64,000 nt of DNA from Gymnopus androsaceus JB14 (Eukaryota > Basidiomycota > Agaricomycetes > Agaricales > Omphalotaceae). The stretch is taken from the NCBI GenBank assembly GCA_009733575.1, contig ML769615.1, positions 1-64,000 of the forward strand, given 5' to 3'. The notes beneath the pieces were generated by a model that ran no database searches, was not told the origin of the DNA, and saw only the letters and a list, made by a program, of their open reading frames with translations. This document shows positions 33,154 through 43,130 of this stretch, piece by piece. Position 1 is the first letter of the stretch. Every line of letters starts with the position of its first letter. The translations under genes and the position numbers were made by a program.

Positions 33154-33525
33154 TAGGACACCATCCATATAGTACAAGAAGAAAAATGCGAATACAATAC
33201 TGTCAACCTTTAGGGAGAGGACTACCATAGACCCACTGTTTTGACCCAGTGACAGTGCGTCAGTGTTTGCAAAGACAAGTAGTAATGCTGCCAATGCAGA
33301 TGCTAGGATAATGATGCGTAACAATCAGTAGGGCGTACATATGAATATATCATACAAGGAAAGAAAGACCAAAATGATATGCTAATGACAAGTACGCGGA
33401 AGAAGCTCGAAACACCGTTCAACCGTTGTATTTCGACCTTGGGTAAGTAAATCGCGTTTTTTAAATTCCAAACCCAGGTTATCCTCTCCCCGCGCGTAAA
33501 AAACCCATACGTACGAATCACCGAA

Positions 33526-34943
33526 TCACCTCACACCAACAATCAAACCCTCAACAGCAACGACAGCCTGCCACCTCCCAATTCTCCTACACACCCTCAG
33601 CACCATCGGTGCAGGGATCACCAAAACAAGGAGCGGTACGCAGATAACGAGGAAGAATAGGAGAAAGAGGAGCGTTATGGCGGGTTTGATGACGAGGAAG
33701 TAGAATAGTGCTTGGAAGGTTGTCGAGTCTGTAAACTATGAAGGGAGAGATACATTAACCAACAGGAGATGGAAAGACGACCAAAACACCTACCATCGAA
33801 TTCGTATTCTTATAAAACGATGTTTCTATAACCTCTTCACCCACTACTGCCTGCCCGGATTCAAGTTCAGACGCGCTAGGGATGCGGGAACGGGTGAATA
33901 TGGGATAGTTTGCGATTAGCACACTGATTGAAGGTACGCGTAATGAAGCGGTAGCGTGAAGGACAGAAAGAGGGTAGTGGAGAGGAGTGTGGAATTTCGT
34001 TTGGAGGAATAGCTGGGAGATTTATCGTGAGTAGTGAGATGATGGAGAACGAGATGATTTACCTCGGCGCGAGAAAATGCTCGTGCACCAAGCAAGTCGA
34101 AGAAGCACAGTATAGCGCCAAGCGGTAGGAGGATGAGTAGGGTTGTCCCGGTCTGAGAGAAGCATGGCATCAGTCCAAAAATCCAACACGTACACCAACA
34201 CAACATACCACAGTGAACACGAAGAGGTACACCCAAGCAGCAAGAGCAAAAGGGAAATTGATCAGCACCAAGTGGATTAGTGACCGCCAATAGACGGCTC
34301 GAGAAAGAGGGCGGAAATATCGCGCCCAAGATTGTAGAGAGAAAAAGCCTCCTCCGTTAGTATGCATTCCTGAGCCTGAGCCATCTGAAGAGTCCGGATT
34401 CGTGCGAAGACGCTGACCTGCACGAAGAGGTCTGCCATCATTTTCGACCTCCGCATCGTCCGGTTCGACGACGTCATGACCATTCTCGGAATCATCAGTA
34501 TCGCATTCTTCCGAGAAGAAAGCCCAAGCTGTCTGCGCTAACGATGCTAGCGAAGGAGCAAAGCTAGTCATGCTAGACTGGGATAGCGACCTCGGGCGAA
34601 GAAAGGGAGCAGACGGGCTGCCATTGCCCAAAAGCGGCGTAACCTCTGTGGCATCGGTATCTTCCACGGCAAGAGGACGTAGAGAGATTCTCGGAGACCG
34701 CTGAGGCTGAGCTTCATTATCGGATTCGTTTGACGGTATTTGAGAGTGCTGAGTCCTCTGTGAAGTACCGGAAACCCGCCTGTTTGACCTGGTTCCTCTT
34801 GTGCGACGGACACGAGGAGTAGGATAAGGAGGAGGCGGGTCATTTAGAGCTTCCGGAGAGACCGCAGCAGAGGGTGACACTTGGGATAATGGATGGTCGA
34901 GAGGAAGAGAAGGAGCATCGATTGAAGGGGGAGGCGATGACAT
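33526..34943 (-). CDS. Multi-pass membrane protein, sensor-domain-like
   Basis: Four exons on the minus strand (34943-34209, 34152-34063, 34012-33794, 33735-33526) encode 417 residues, stop TGA at 33528-33526. The N-terminal ~220 residues are hydrophilic, Pro/Ser-rich and low complexity (SPPPSIDAPSLPLDHPLSQ), with an RRTRGTRSNRR basic cluster. Two membrane helices follow (about 225-265, NFPFALAAWVYLFVFTV then TTLLILLPLGAILCFFDLLG), then an amphipathic region, then a long hydrophobic hairpin at about 358-392 (FYFLVIKPAITLLFLLFFL). The pattern resembles fungal proteins with a putative-sensor-type transmembrane domain, but I am unsure of the family. The gene looks intact. Its last exon and 3' UTR overlap the segment duplicated at 28857-29120. 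Confidence 0.7.
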
Positions 34944-36042
34944 GTTGGATGGATAATCGTGGTATATGTTCTAGAATAGAAGCCAGTAGAAACTTTCGAA
35001 ATGAAGCGTTATCTAAAAATTACATGGTCGGAATCTTTTCAAGTTCAAAAATTGCCGACTCACCTTGAACCACCAGTCAAGAAGGTACTGCGTAACAAGA
35101 ACAGCTCAACAGAGGAAAGCTTAAAAAATCCTATGATAACTCCAGAGTTCACATCATAGCTGGCCAGATGACCTTGCATTCACTAACCTATTTGTTCAGA
35201 AAGTCGAAGTCGAATAAGGTATTAGCAGTTATGGAATTAAGGACAGACGACGAAAGAGTAAAGAAATTCCAGAGGTGTAGATAGATGTAGAAAGTCAAGC
35301 GCAAAGAGCACGCGCAGCTGTTAGATTGCGCGCTTGCCGCATTGACGCCTATAACCCTAATTTAGTCCCGCCTCTTGCCCGTCCGCTCAACGATGTACAT
35401 TGTACAGAGACGACGACAAGATCTAGAGGATAGTAAAACCATTGGAATAGAGTGCAAAAAGTACAGACATGGACAATATTGGATGGACTTGTACTCTGGG
35501 TGACTCCGATGCGCCGTTCTCCTCACTCGTAAACTTGTCTTTCAGCTTTCAGGCTGCAACATCCTTTTAAAATTCAGAAGAAAGACTAAATGATAGAGGT
35601 ACGGCTCCAGCTTGGTAGCACGAATGGATTCTGAAGACGTTCGTTCGCTCATATTTATGGCGATTCCGAAGTAACTGCACTCAATCCTGGTCGGTATGGT
35701 CTGGAAAACATACTCATATATCTTATTTCCAGTTCTATTATTGATCCGAAGACATCTTTGGAAGTAGGTGCTGCAGCAAAAGCTTCGCACCCCATCCATT
35801 CCCCAAGGGATTTCGACGCCGTACGCGTTTTCACTTCCCCAGGATACACTATGCTCAGTAGGCGTATCTCTAGCCAGTTTCCGGAGGTACTGCTGGAGTA
35901 GAGAATCGGGTGACCAGTCTCCACTACACAGACGATATAGACACTGACTCGGACGATCAAGGATGTGTGTAGGTCCTGGCGTTCATGGTTGGTTAAAACG
36001 ACCCAGATTTTACTAGTCATCTCAAGCAGATATTCTCCTTCA
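34944..36042. other. Intergenic region, no supported gene
   Basis: Upstream region of the membrane-protein gene, less AT-rich than the TE blocks. Minus-strand ORFs at 35542-35799 and 35655-36020 have no recognisable domain and I do not support them as genes. Confidence 0.4.
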
Positions 36043-36155
36043 AAATGATAGCTCTTGCTGCAACAAATCTTGGAATGAGATACGGCGTGGATCCGAAGGT
36101 CCTCAGCGACTGTTTCAAGACTAGTTCTAGAAGTTGGGTCAAAATTACCTGATCC
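36043..36155 (+). pseudogene. 3-Hydroxyisobutyrate dehydrogenase-like fragment
   Basis: The plus strand reads MIALAATNLGMRYGVDPKVL then SDCFKTSS before a stop. This matches the start of the C-terminal helical domain of beta-hydroxyacid dehydrogenases of the HIBADH type, where a G(I/V)DPK.L..... N.SSG pattern is usual. Nothing before or after it can be joined, so it is a small gene relic just upstream of the cyclase gene. Confidence 0.5.
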
Positions 36156-36334
36156 GGGGGTTACAGTTATGAGTATGCGGTGACCAGCAAAGGGGAATTC
36201 AAGCTCACTGATACGCCCGTCTATTTAAATAACGGCTTGCATCCAATGAGGCTAGAAAATCTCTGGCGCCTGCCACAGTCAACCAAAGACGAATGTCATG
36301 TGAAGAGGACCCGGTATCTATCATTCTCACTCCC

Positions 36335-37683
36335 ATGGCAGCCAGAACAGCTTTCGATGATGTCGAGTTTCCGTCGTTTGAATCCCTTCCGTTCAGAGCA
36401 GGCGATCCTGAAGGTAAATGCGATGTTGCGTAAATCGAGGCTTTCCGATTGAAGTCACTTATAGGTGCGATATGGGGGTTCTACGAGAAGATATCGGATG
36501 CCACGGAGCCTGACGAACTAGGGTCCTTGAACTTGCTTACCCCGCTCCGAATTTTGAAAGCAAAGGAGGAGATCAAGCTGGGAAAAGTGTGCAGTCTGAA
36601 CTGGGCTGTACAAAAGCCGAATCCCACAGGCTATCGCAGGATGGGTTTGAGCCACAGAGCTTTTCAACCTAGGCCAGAAAGATTCGTGTTCGATGATGAG
36701 ATTCATATGAATACCCAGTCGGGGTCGCAGTGGGATGGTTTTAGACATTGGGCCTATTATAAGACAGGTGGGTCATGCTTAATTTCAAAGAGTAGCAAGC
36801 TGTGGACCTTGGTACTGCAGGCCAGTTCTATAATGGTGTATCAGTCAACGAGTTTCCCTCAAACGACAAGACAAACTTGATCCCGGATTCAAGAACTCAA
36901 ACGCCTTTGAGAAATGGTATACATAGTGAGTGTGACCATATTCTTGTACCAGCTAGTTGACAGGGCTTACCGTGCTGTAGAGTTTCAAGGAAAGATCGTA
37001 GGCCGAGGCGTTTTGTTGGATTTCTACGCGTATGCACAAGCGGAAGGCATAGCGTATCAGGCCAACGACCAATATTTGCTTACTGCAGCGCAACTTGACG
37101 CGTGCGCAGAAGCTCAAGGTATTACCTTCAAGCAAGGTGATATTCTCTTTGTGCGCATGGGATGGGTTCATTGGCACGAGCACGCCGCTCCGAAGGAGCG
37201 TTGGGATACTCTAATAGCAGATACTAGAGCTATCGGCTTGAGGCAAGATCTAGAGGAAGTGAAATGGCTGTGGTACCGAGTGATTAGTCTGCACGCTTTA
37301 TAAAACTGAATGATCTGGTTTAGGGATCACCATTTTGCAGCAGTTGCTTGCGACGCACCTGCATTCGAAGCTCGTCCGACCATACAGGAATGGAATCTAC
37401 ACGATTATTTGCTGGCGCTCTGGGGGGTGAGTATCTCAAGAAAAGTCGAATTCCAGTGTTCCACCAAGTCCTTCTCTTCTAGACGCCCATAGGCGAGTTT
37501 TTCGATTTGGAGGAATTGGCCGAAACGTGCAAATATACTGGAAGATATACCTTTTTTGTGACTTCCAGTCCGTTGAACGTCTTGAACGGAATTGCCAGTC
37601 CTCCAAAGTGAGTTTTCTCGATTATCCTGGCTCTAGCCAGGCTGTAGTACTGATCTGTGAAAAGTATCATGGCCATATTTTGA
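36335..37683 (+). CDS. Cyclase family protein (kynurenine-formamidase-like fold)
   Basis: Seven exons (36335-36413, 36465-36767, 36821-36916, 36957-37272, 37324-37426, 37483-37607, 37665-37683) give 1,041 nt, 346 residues, all phases matching. The product fits the fungal branch of the cyclase/arylformamidase family (PF04199), metal-dependent hydrolases. Recognisable parts are PDELGSLNLLTP, HMNTQSGSQWDGFRHW (the metal-binding region, equivalent to HxGTHxD), GKIVGRGVLLDF, GDILFVRMGW, WDHHFAAVACDAPAFEA, HDYLLALWGTPIGEFFDLEE and the typical end SPPNIMAIF. The substrate is unknown; many fungal members are uncharacterised. The third intron is only 40 nt and its boundaries are the least certain. The frame is intact and the gene is probably active. 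It is not clustered with a recognisable pathway. Confidence 0.9.
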
Positions 37684-38029
37684 ATTCGCTCTGGCTAGGA
37701 ATCTCTAGTAACGTAGTGAACCTTCAGTTAACTCTAAGAGAATCTGAAACGAGATTACAAGCTGCTAGGTCCAAATTGTCATCGTCATTTTCGGATAATC
37801 CTTACTGAGTAACTCAAAGGTATCACAACTCTCCTTCAGCGCTCATAGCAAACCTTACTCGTCAATTCTCGAGCCGACGAGTTGCTTATCTAAGAACTAA
37901 GCTGTAAAAAATGGGGTGTCTGGGTTGGGAACTTGTTGTCCATCGTCACATTGCACATCTTCATCAGCAAGTTAGGAAATCTATGAAAGCATGAGAATAT
38001 AGATGTCATACCTTCCATATAGGCCTAAA
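37684..38029. other. No gene
   Basis: 3' flank of the cyclase gene; nothing recognised. Confidence 0.4.
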
Positions 38030-38171
38030 GCAGTCCCCTATAGAGGATGTTGGAATAAATTTGAGAATCCTCGTAGAGGGGCCTGGAAAATGGAAGCAAA
38101 AGTTTGCGGAGAGTTTTCAATGCCTTATTATAGTTAATTGGTCATTTGATTAGCCTTTTATATTTTGTTAA

Positions 38172-38265
38172 AACCTTCCTAATTGGTGCTATGGTGGGAG
38201 ATAAGGGGGCATTGCCACATCGGAGCTTCTACATTCCGCGCACCGGAGCCCCGATTAGGAAGGTT
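38172..38265. mobile_element. 94-bp MITE flanked by TTAA
   Basis: Ends AACCTTCCTAAT and ATTAGGAAGGTT, flanked by TTAA at 38168-38171 and 38266-38269, the target of piggyBac-type (and Kolobok) elements. Non-coding. Confidence 0.6.
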
Positions 38266-39044
38266 TTAAAAATCTACAGGTTGCCTGGGATCCCAGGAGT
38301 CCAACTCCGAGTCCAAGTCCAAAATCCAAGGCCAAGTTCAAAATTCTATATAGCTCTAAATATCATATAATATATCTAGTATGAGTACCTACGAGCGCCC
38401 TAGAGTTATATATGGCTCTGGCAAGTCCAAAATAAAGTCAAAAGTATGAAGCACGTGGCAGAGACCAGGCTTAGCACGTGGCAGAGACCAGGCTTAGCAC
38501 CCACACCAGTTGGGCGCTTCGATGCACGTATCTGCACACAACAATGTCAGTACTGCTCGATACGCTATGAAATGCATCCAGCGAAGCCTGCTTGTATGCA
38601 TTATCTCAAATAATTGCACTTACTCTCTTCACTGTCCGACTCAAGAACAACATATTACTGTTGTATCCCTCAGACTAAAGGTGGACACGACTCCGGGTCC
38701 TGATCCGGTACCGGCAGGTTTACCTGTGGGAATACCGGCCGGTTTTTTAACCTGCGGGTCCCGGTACCGGTTTCCCACGGGTTATGCCTGGTTGCAGGTC
38801 GCCATTTTTGTTTTTATTCTGACCGGCCGGTACCGGTAGACCCGTGGGAACAAATGTTTGGCTTTAATATTGGTACATATTTCACTACTTAGTGCCAATA
38901 TAGTATACTAATATCATTGGTTAGTACTTACAGTATGTATTAGTTCTGCTTGGGACTGATATTAGTGTCTAATACTAGTATACTTACAGTAATAGTACTA
39001 ATACTTCGCCAATAGTAGCTTAATTAATAGTAAGTAAGATAATG

Positions 39045-40712
39045 CATCTGGAAAAGTGCCTAAAGCCCTGAGATATCTGAATATCTCTGGGGGAGCCCAG
39101 GAAAAGTCCCAATTCCTAGGCTTTTTCAGGTAGTCTTGAAATGTCCTGGGCACCCTGGGTGGCTCAGGGTACCCAGGAAAATGCCCATATCCTAGGTACT
39201 CCCAAGATTCCCCAAAGAAAATTAAAGTCCCCCAGGATATGCGACTTTCTTTGAAAAGCCTTGAGTAATCCTAGGTACATTCCAGAAGCATTCTAGAGCA
39301 TTCCTGAGTAGCCCAAAGATATCATTGGGTACCCTGAAGCATCCTGGGACATTCCTGAGATGTCTCTGCAATGATCCCAGAAAAACTCTGTATAGCCCTG
39401 GGCCCCTGAGCATCCCTAGGATATGGAGATTTTCCTATGGAGCCCTGGGAAACCCTAGCTACTCCAGGAAAGCTCAGGAGTATGCCAGGGAACCCCAGAA
39501 ATACTTTGGAGATACTTGAAAAAGGCCTGGTGATAGCCCAGGGAAGCCCAAGGATATTTCAGGAAAGCCCAGAGATAGTCCAGGGAAGCCCAGAGATACT
39601 CCAGGGAAGCTCAGAGATACTCCAGGGAAGCCCAGAGATACTCCAGGAAAGCTCAGAGATACTCCAGGGAAGCCCAGAGATACCTGTGGGATGCCTAGGG
39701 ACAGTCCAAGCAAGCTTAGAGATAATCCAGGGAAGCACAGAGATCCAGGGGAGCCCCAGGGACCCAGGGACACCTCAGGCTATTCCTGAATTATTTGCAT
39801 TGAAATGGGATTATTGAGATACTATTATGCTCTCAAATTGAGATGACCATGTTTGAAATAGATGTATTAAAAATATTTGTATGATTTTTTGAGATTAAAT
39901 CAGTTGCTTGTGCTTCTGGGCTGAAATACACTAAGTTACATATTTTCAGTATTTTTTATGATTTTTTCGTGATTTTTGGGACCTGATGGCACATAAATAT
40001 GCATTTGATCATGTGACTATATACCCTTTGAGTCTAGACTGTAAAATATGCTAAGTTATTCCTGTAGAGTTGGGGTGTATAGTGCATAAAGCTTCTACTA
40101 TTTATCATGCCATGATAGTCTAGTGGTTTTGAACACTCCGCACTTTAGCTTACATAATACAGTTAATCGTGAGGCTGAGGGTTCAAACCTGTGAGGTGTC
40201 ATTTGCAAACAATGAATATCTTTGAGTTTCATGAGTTAAGCAAGCAAGCAAGATATCAGTGAGCAATGTGAACTTAAATTGAAAAATTAAAATAATGAGT
40301 AAATACCAATAAATAAGTGCAACTAAGAGCCTCTAAGATCTGGGAATACAGTAATGATTAAATAACCAAATAAGATAAGTATGAGTATAAGAAAGACTAG
40401 ATGGTAAGAAAGTATCTTTTTATAAAATATTACTTCAATAGATTTCCAGGGATATTCAGAGACACCTCAGGGATCCCCAGGGACACCTCAGGGCTCCCTA
40501 GGGCTCCCCCAGGAGCATCCAGGGACATTCAGGGACATCCAGAGATATCCTGGAGAATACTTCTCTATCCTCAGTTACCCTAGGAATTGGGGGGTGTCCC
40601 TTGGGATTCTCAGAGAGCCTAGGGAGCCTGGGCGCCCTGGGTGTCCCAGTTTTCCTGAGGGTACCTGAGGCTAACTTAGAAACCCCTAGGCAATAGGGTA
40701 CTTTTGCAGATG
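39045..40712. mobile_element. CATCTG-ended low-complexity element
   Basis: Starts CATCTGGAAAAGTGCC and ends GGGTACTTTTGCAGATG, a variant of the CATCAG terminus. 39060-39790 and 40445-40690 are built from short words such as CCCAGAGATACTCCAGGGAAG and GGGACACCTCAGGG. The flanks do not show a clear 2-bp duplication. ORFs through the repeats (39437-39817, 39474-39773) are translation artefacts. Confidence 0.6.
40112..40200 (+). repeat. tRNA-like sequence, not a functional tRNA
   Basis: An A-box-like TAGTCTAGTGG at 40116-40126 and a B-box-like GGGTTCAAACC at 40179-40189 have normal spacing for a Pol III promoter. No acceptor-stem pairing is evident, so it is a decayed tRNA or SINE head captured in the element. 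Confidence 0.5.
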
Positions 40713-41508
40713 ATAGAGGTGACATTAAGATGCATATATGCAGCTATAGTAGCAGTGATAGTGCATACAGTAGCATGGAGATCTTATTTGGATCCTATCT
40801 CCATGTCAAAAGACATTATCAATATTTTGGTATTATTACCACTGACATTGTATTGAATACTGTACCAATAATGGCTGGATACTTACCAGTCTTTGAATTT
40901 AGTACTAACATTGGTGCTAGAATCTAATACAAACATACTAGTACCAGTATAAGTACTAATGTTAGTACAAATATTATTACTACTAGTGAGTGCCCTAGTA
41001 TGGGCAGGTTACACCGTTACACAGGTACCGGCCGGTTTACCTGTGGCGGGTCCTGGTACCGGTTAACCGGTTTCCCACAGGTTTGGAACCGGTTGCAGGT
41101 CGCTAGTTTTGCCCTCCGGCTACCGGCATCACAGGTCCAGGTAAACCGGGACCCAGAGTCGTGTCCACCCTTACCTCAGACCACAATCCCCTTGATACAC
41201 CACCAATACTTCTGAATGAAGCCAAGGTATTTCTTGGACATGCATGCATGCAGGATGAATAACAACAATGTAGAGGCCTGCTGGGATGTAGTAAAGGACT
41301 TGGCCTGGCAAGGAAATGAGATACTGGATTGCATTGCAACAGACCAAGCAATGATTACTACCTTGGCCAAACATGGCAGCGAGCTCTATCATATGTGTTC
41401 TCATCTTCTTTTACATCTTTAAATGACTTATTGGATAATTTAGCATCAATTTGTTCTCTATTTCCTCCGACATTCTTCTGTATAAACTCTGGATGTAAAT
41501 ATGTACTC

Positions 41509-42234
41509 TAGAGATGGGCACGAATAGCGAATATTCATGAGTATTCATGAATATTTAGCCATTCGTTACTCGCGAATAATGAGTCACGAGTGACGAATAT
41601 ATTCGTTACACGAGTACTTACTCGAGTATAAATAGCCACTTTGATGTCACAAATATTCGTGGTACTTTATTCATGAATATTCGCGAATATTCGCCAATAT
41701 CACGTGCTCATTAGCACGAGCATGTGAGGTATTCATTACTTAAGCAAAAATTCAATATATAACTTAATTTGGCTATGTTTGAATATGTATATAATGTTAT
41801 TGACATGTAACTGTAATAAAATCTGTGTGGCTTAGTGGTTATGGGCGCCGACTCTGGATTAAGGTCAGGCCTTCCTGTGATAGCTGACCAGCAGAGTTCA
41901 ATTCTCAGTACCGCCACAATTTTGTGTCATGTAATAGTACTCGGAAATGTATACAGACTGTATTTATATTATTATTAAACACTAATATAGTACTTCAACA
42001 TTATTACTTACATGTTCGAGCCTATATTTACTTTATTTGTAATGTTGTTAATTAATCACAAGTATACTCGAGTATTTGTCCTAAAATACTCGTTATTCAC
42101 GAATATCTATTCGCGAATATATGTCTGTACAAATATTTGAGTATATACTCGAGTATAAATAGTGGATTTGAGGTGACAAATATTCGTACCACGAATAACG
42201 AATATACTCGAGTATGTATTCGTGCCCACCTCTA
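41509..42234 (+). mobile_element. 726-bp hAT-type MITE, copy 1
   Basis: Starts TAGAGATGGGCACGAATA and ends TATTCGTGCCCACCTCTA. It is rich in CGAATATTCG, ACTCGAGTA and similar palindromes. The left flank ATGTACTC (41501-41508) is repeated, in inverted orientation, at 42397-42404 next to copy 2. Exactly the same length as copy 2, of which it is the reverse complement apart from a few CpG/TpG-type differences. Confidence 0.85.
41826..41918 (+). repeat. tRNA-like (SINE head) inside MITE copy 1
   Basis: TGGCTTAGTGGTTATGG at 41828-41844 is a good A box and AGAGTTCAATTCTC at about 41893-41906 a good B box. The ends GTGGC and GCCAC can pair. The anticodon arm does not form well, so this is likely a tRNA-derived segment and not a working tRNA gene. 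The inverted copy is at 42721-42813. Confidence 0.55.
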
Positions 42235-42404
42235 GGGCCCTATCAGGAGTTGTTTAGCAAAGTTTTATACAGCAAGCTATAGAATTATACCATTGCAGGT
42301 GAATTGATGTGTTCAAACAGGTATAGGACCAAAAGAAGAAGTGTAGAGGACAGCTTCATGTTCAACAGCAGTTTGAAGCTTTTGGAATGTGTTGTTGAGT
42401 ACAT
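42235..42404 (-). other. Inverted 170-bp segment of the KDZ gene
   Basis: Only the minus strand of this segment continues the KDZ gene: after CKYVL at 41508 the minus-strand text NNTFQKLQTAVEHEAVLYTS and FGPIPV follows, starting at the ATGTACTC duplication. At the other junction the reverse complement (TGATAGGG) matches TGATAGGC at 43131-43138. The segment has therefore been flipped between two MITE copies. Confidence 0.85.
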
Positions 42405-43130
42405 TAGAGGTGGGCACGAATACATACTCGAGTATATTCGTTATTCATGGTACGAATATTTGTCACCTCAAATCCACTATTTATACTCGAGTATATACTC
42501 GAATATTTGTACAGACATATATTCGCGAATAGATATTCGTGAATAACGAGTATTTTAGGACAAATACTCGAGTATACTTGTGATTAATTAACAACATTAC
42601 AAATAAAGTAAATATAGGCTCGAACATGTAAGTAATAATGTTGAAGTACTATATTAGTGTTTAATAATAATATAAATACAGTCTGTATACATTTCCGAGT
42701 ACTATTACATGACACAAAATTGTGGCGGTACTGAGAATTGAACTCTGCTGGTCAGCTATCACAGGAAGGCCTGACCTTAATCCAGAGTCGGCGCCCATAA
42801 CCACTAAGCCACACAGATTTTATTACAGTTACATGTCAATAACATTATATACATATTCAAACATAGCCGAATTAAGTTATATATTGAATTTTTGCTTAAG
42901 TAATGAATACCTCACATGCTCGTGCTAACGAGCACGTGATATTGGCGAATATTCGCGAATATTCATGAATAAAGTACCACGAATATTTGTGACATCAAAG
43001 TGGCTATTTATACTCGAGTAAGTACTCGTGTAACGAATATATTCGTCACTCGTGACTCATTATTCGCGAGTAACGAATGGCTAAATATTCATGAATACTC
43101 ATGAATATTTGCTATTCGTGCCCATCTCTA
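42405..43130 (-). mobile_element. 726-bp hAT-type MITE, copy 2 (inverted)
   Basis: Reverse complement of copy 1: starts TAGAGGTGGGCACGAATA and ends TATTCGTGCCCATCTCTA, same length. Its outer flank TGATAGGC matches the inner flank of copy 1 in inverted sense at seven of eight positions, as expected for its own 8-bp target duplication after inversion. Confidence 0.85.

Larger units (their letters stand above)
38676..41173. mobile_element. 2.5-kb hAT-type element in the KDZ gene
   Basis: Starts TAAAGGTGGACACGACTCCG and ends with the complement of TAAGGGTGGACACGACTC. The flanking 8-bp duplication CCTCAGAC is at 38668-38675 and 41174-41181. Subterminal palindromic CCGGTACCGG and ACCGGTT words lie at both ends. 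No transposase is present; the interior is filled by a CATCTG-ended low-complexity element. Removing the element joins YPSD directly to HNPLDTPP in the KDZ frame. Confidence 0.9.

Noticed and set aside
35542..36020. Minus-strand ORFs upstream of the cyclase gene
   Set aside because: No recognised domain or splice structure; the plus strand of the adjacent stretch carries the dehydrogenase relic.
39437..39817. Repeat protein ORFs of SPEILQGS and LGFPGVSL type
   Set aside because: Translation of GC-rich word repeats inside a non-coding element; both strands are open for the same reason.
41826..41918. Functional tRNA gene with long variable arm
   Set aside because: A and B boxes are good, but the anticodon arm does not pair and the sequence sits inside a MITE present in two copies.
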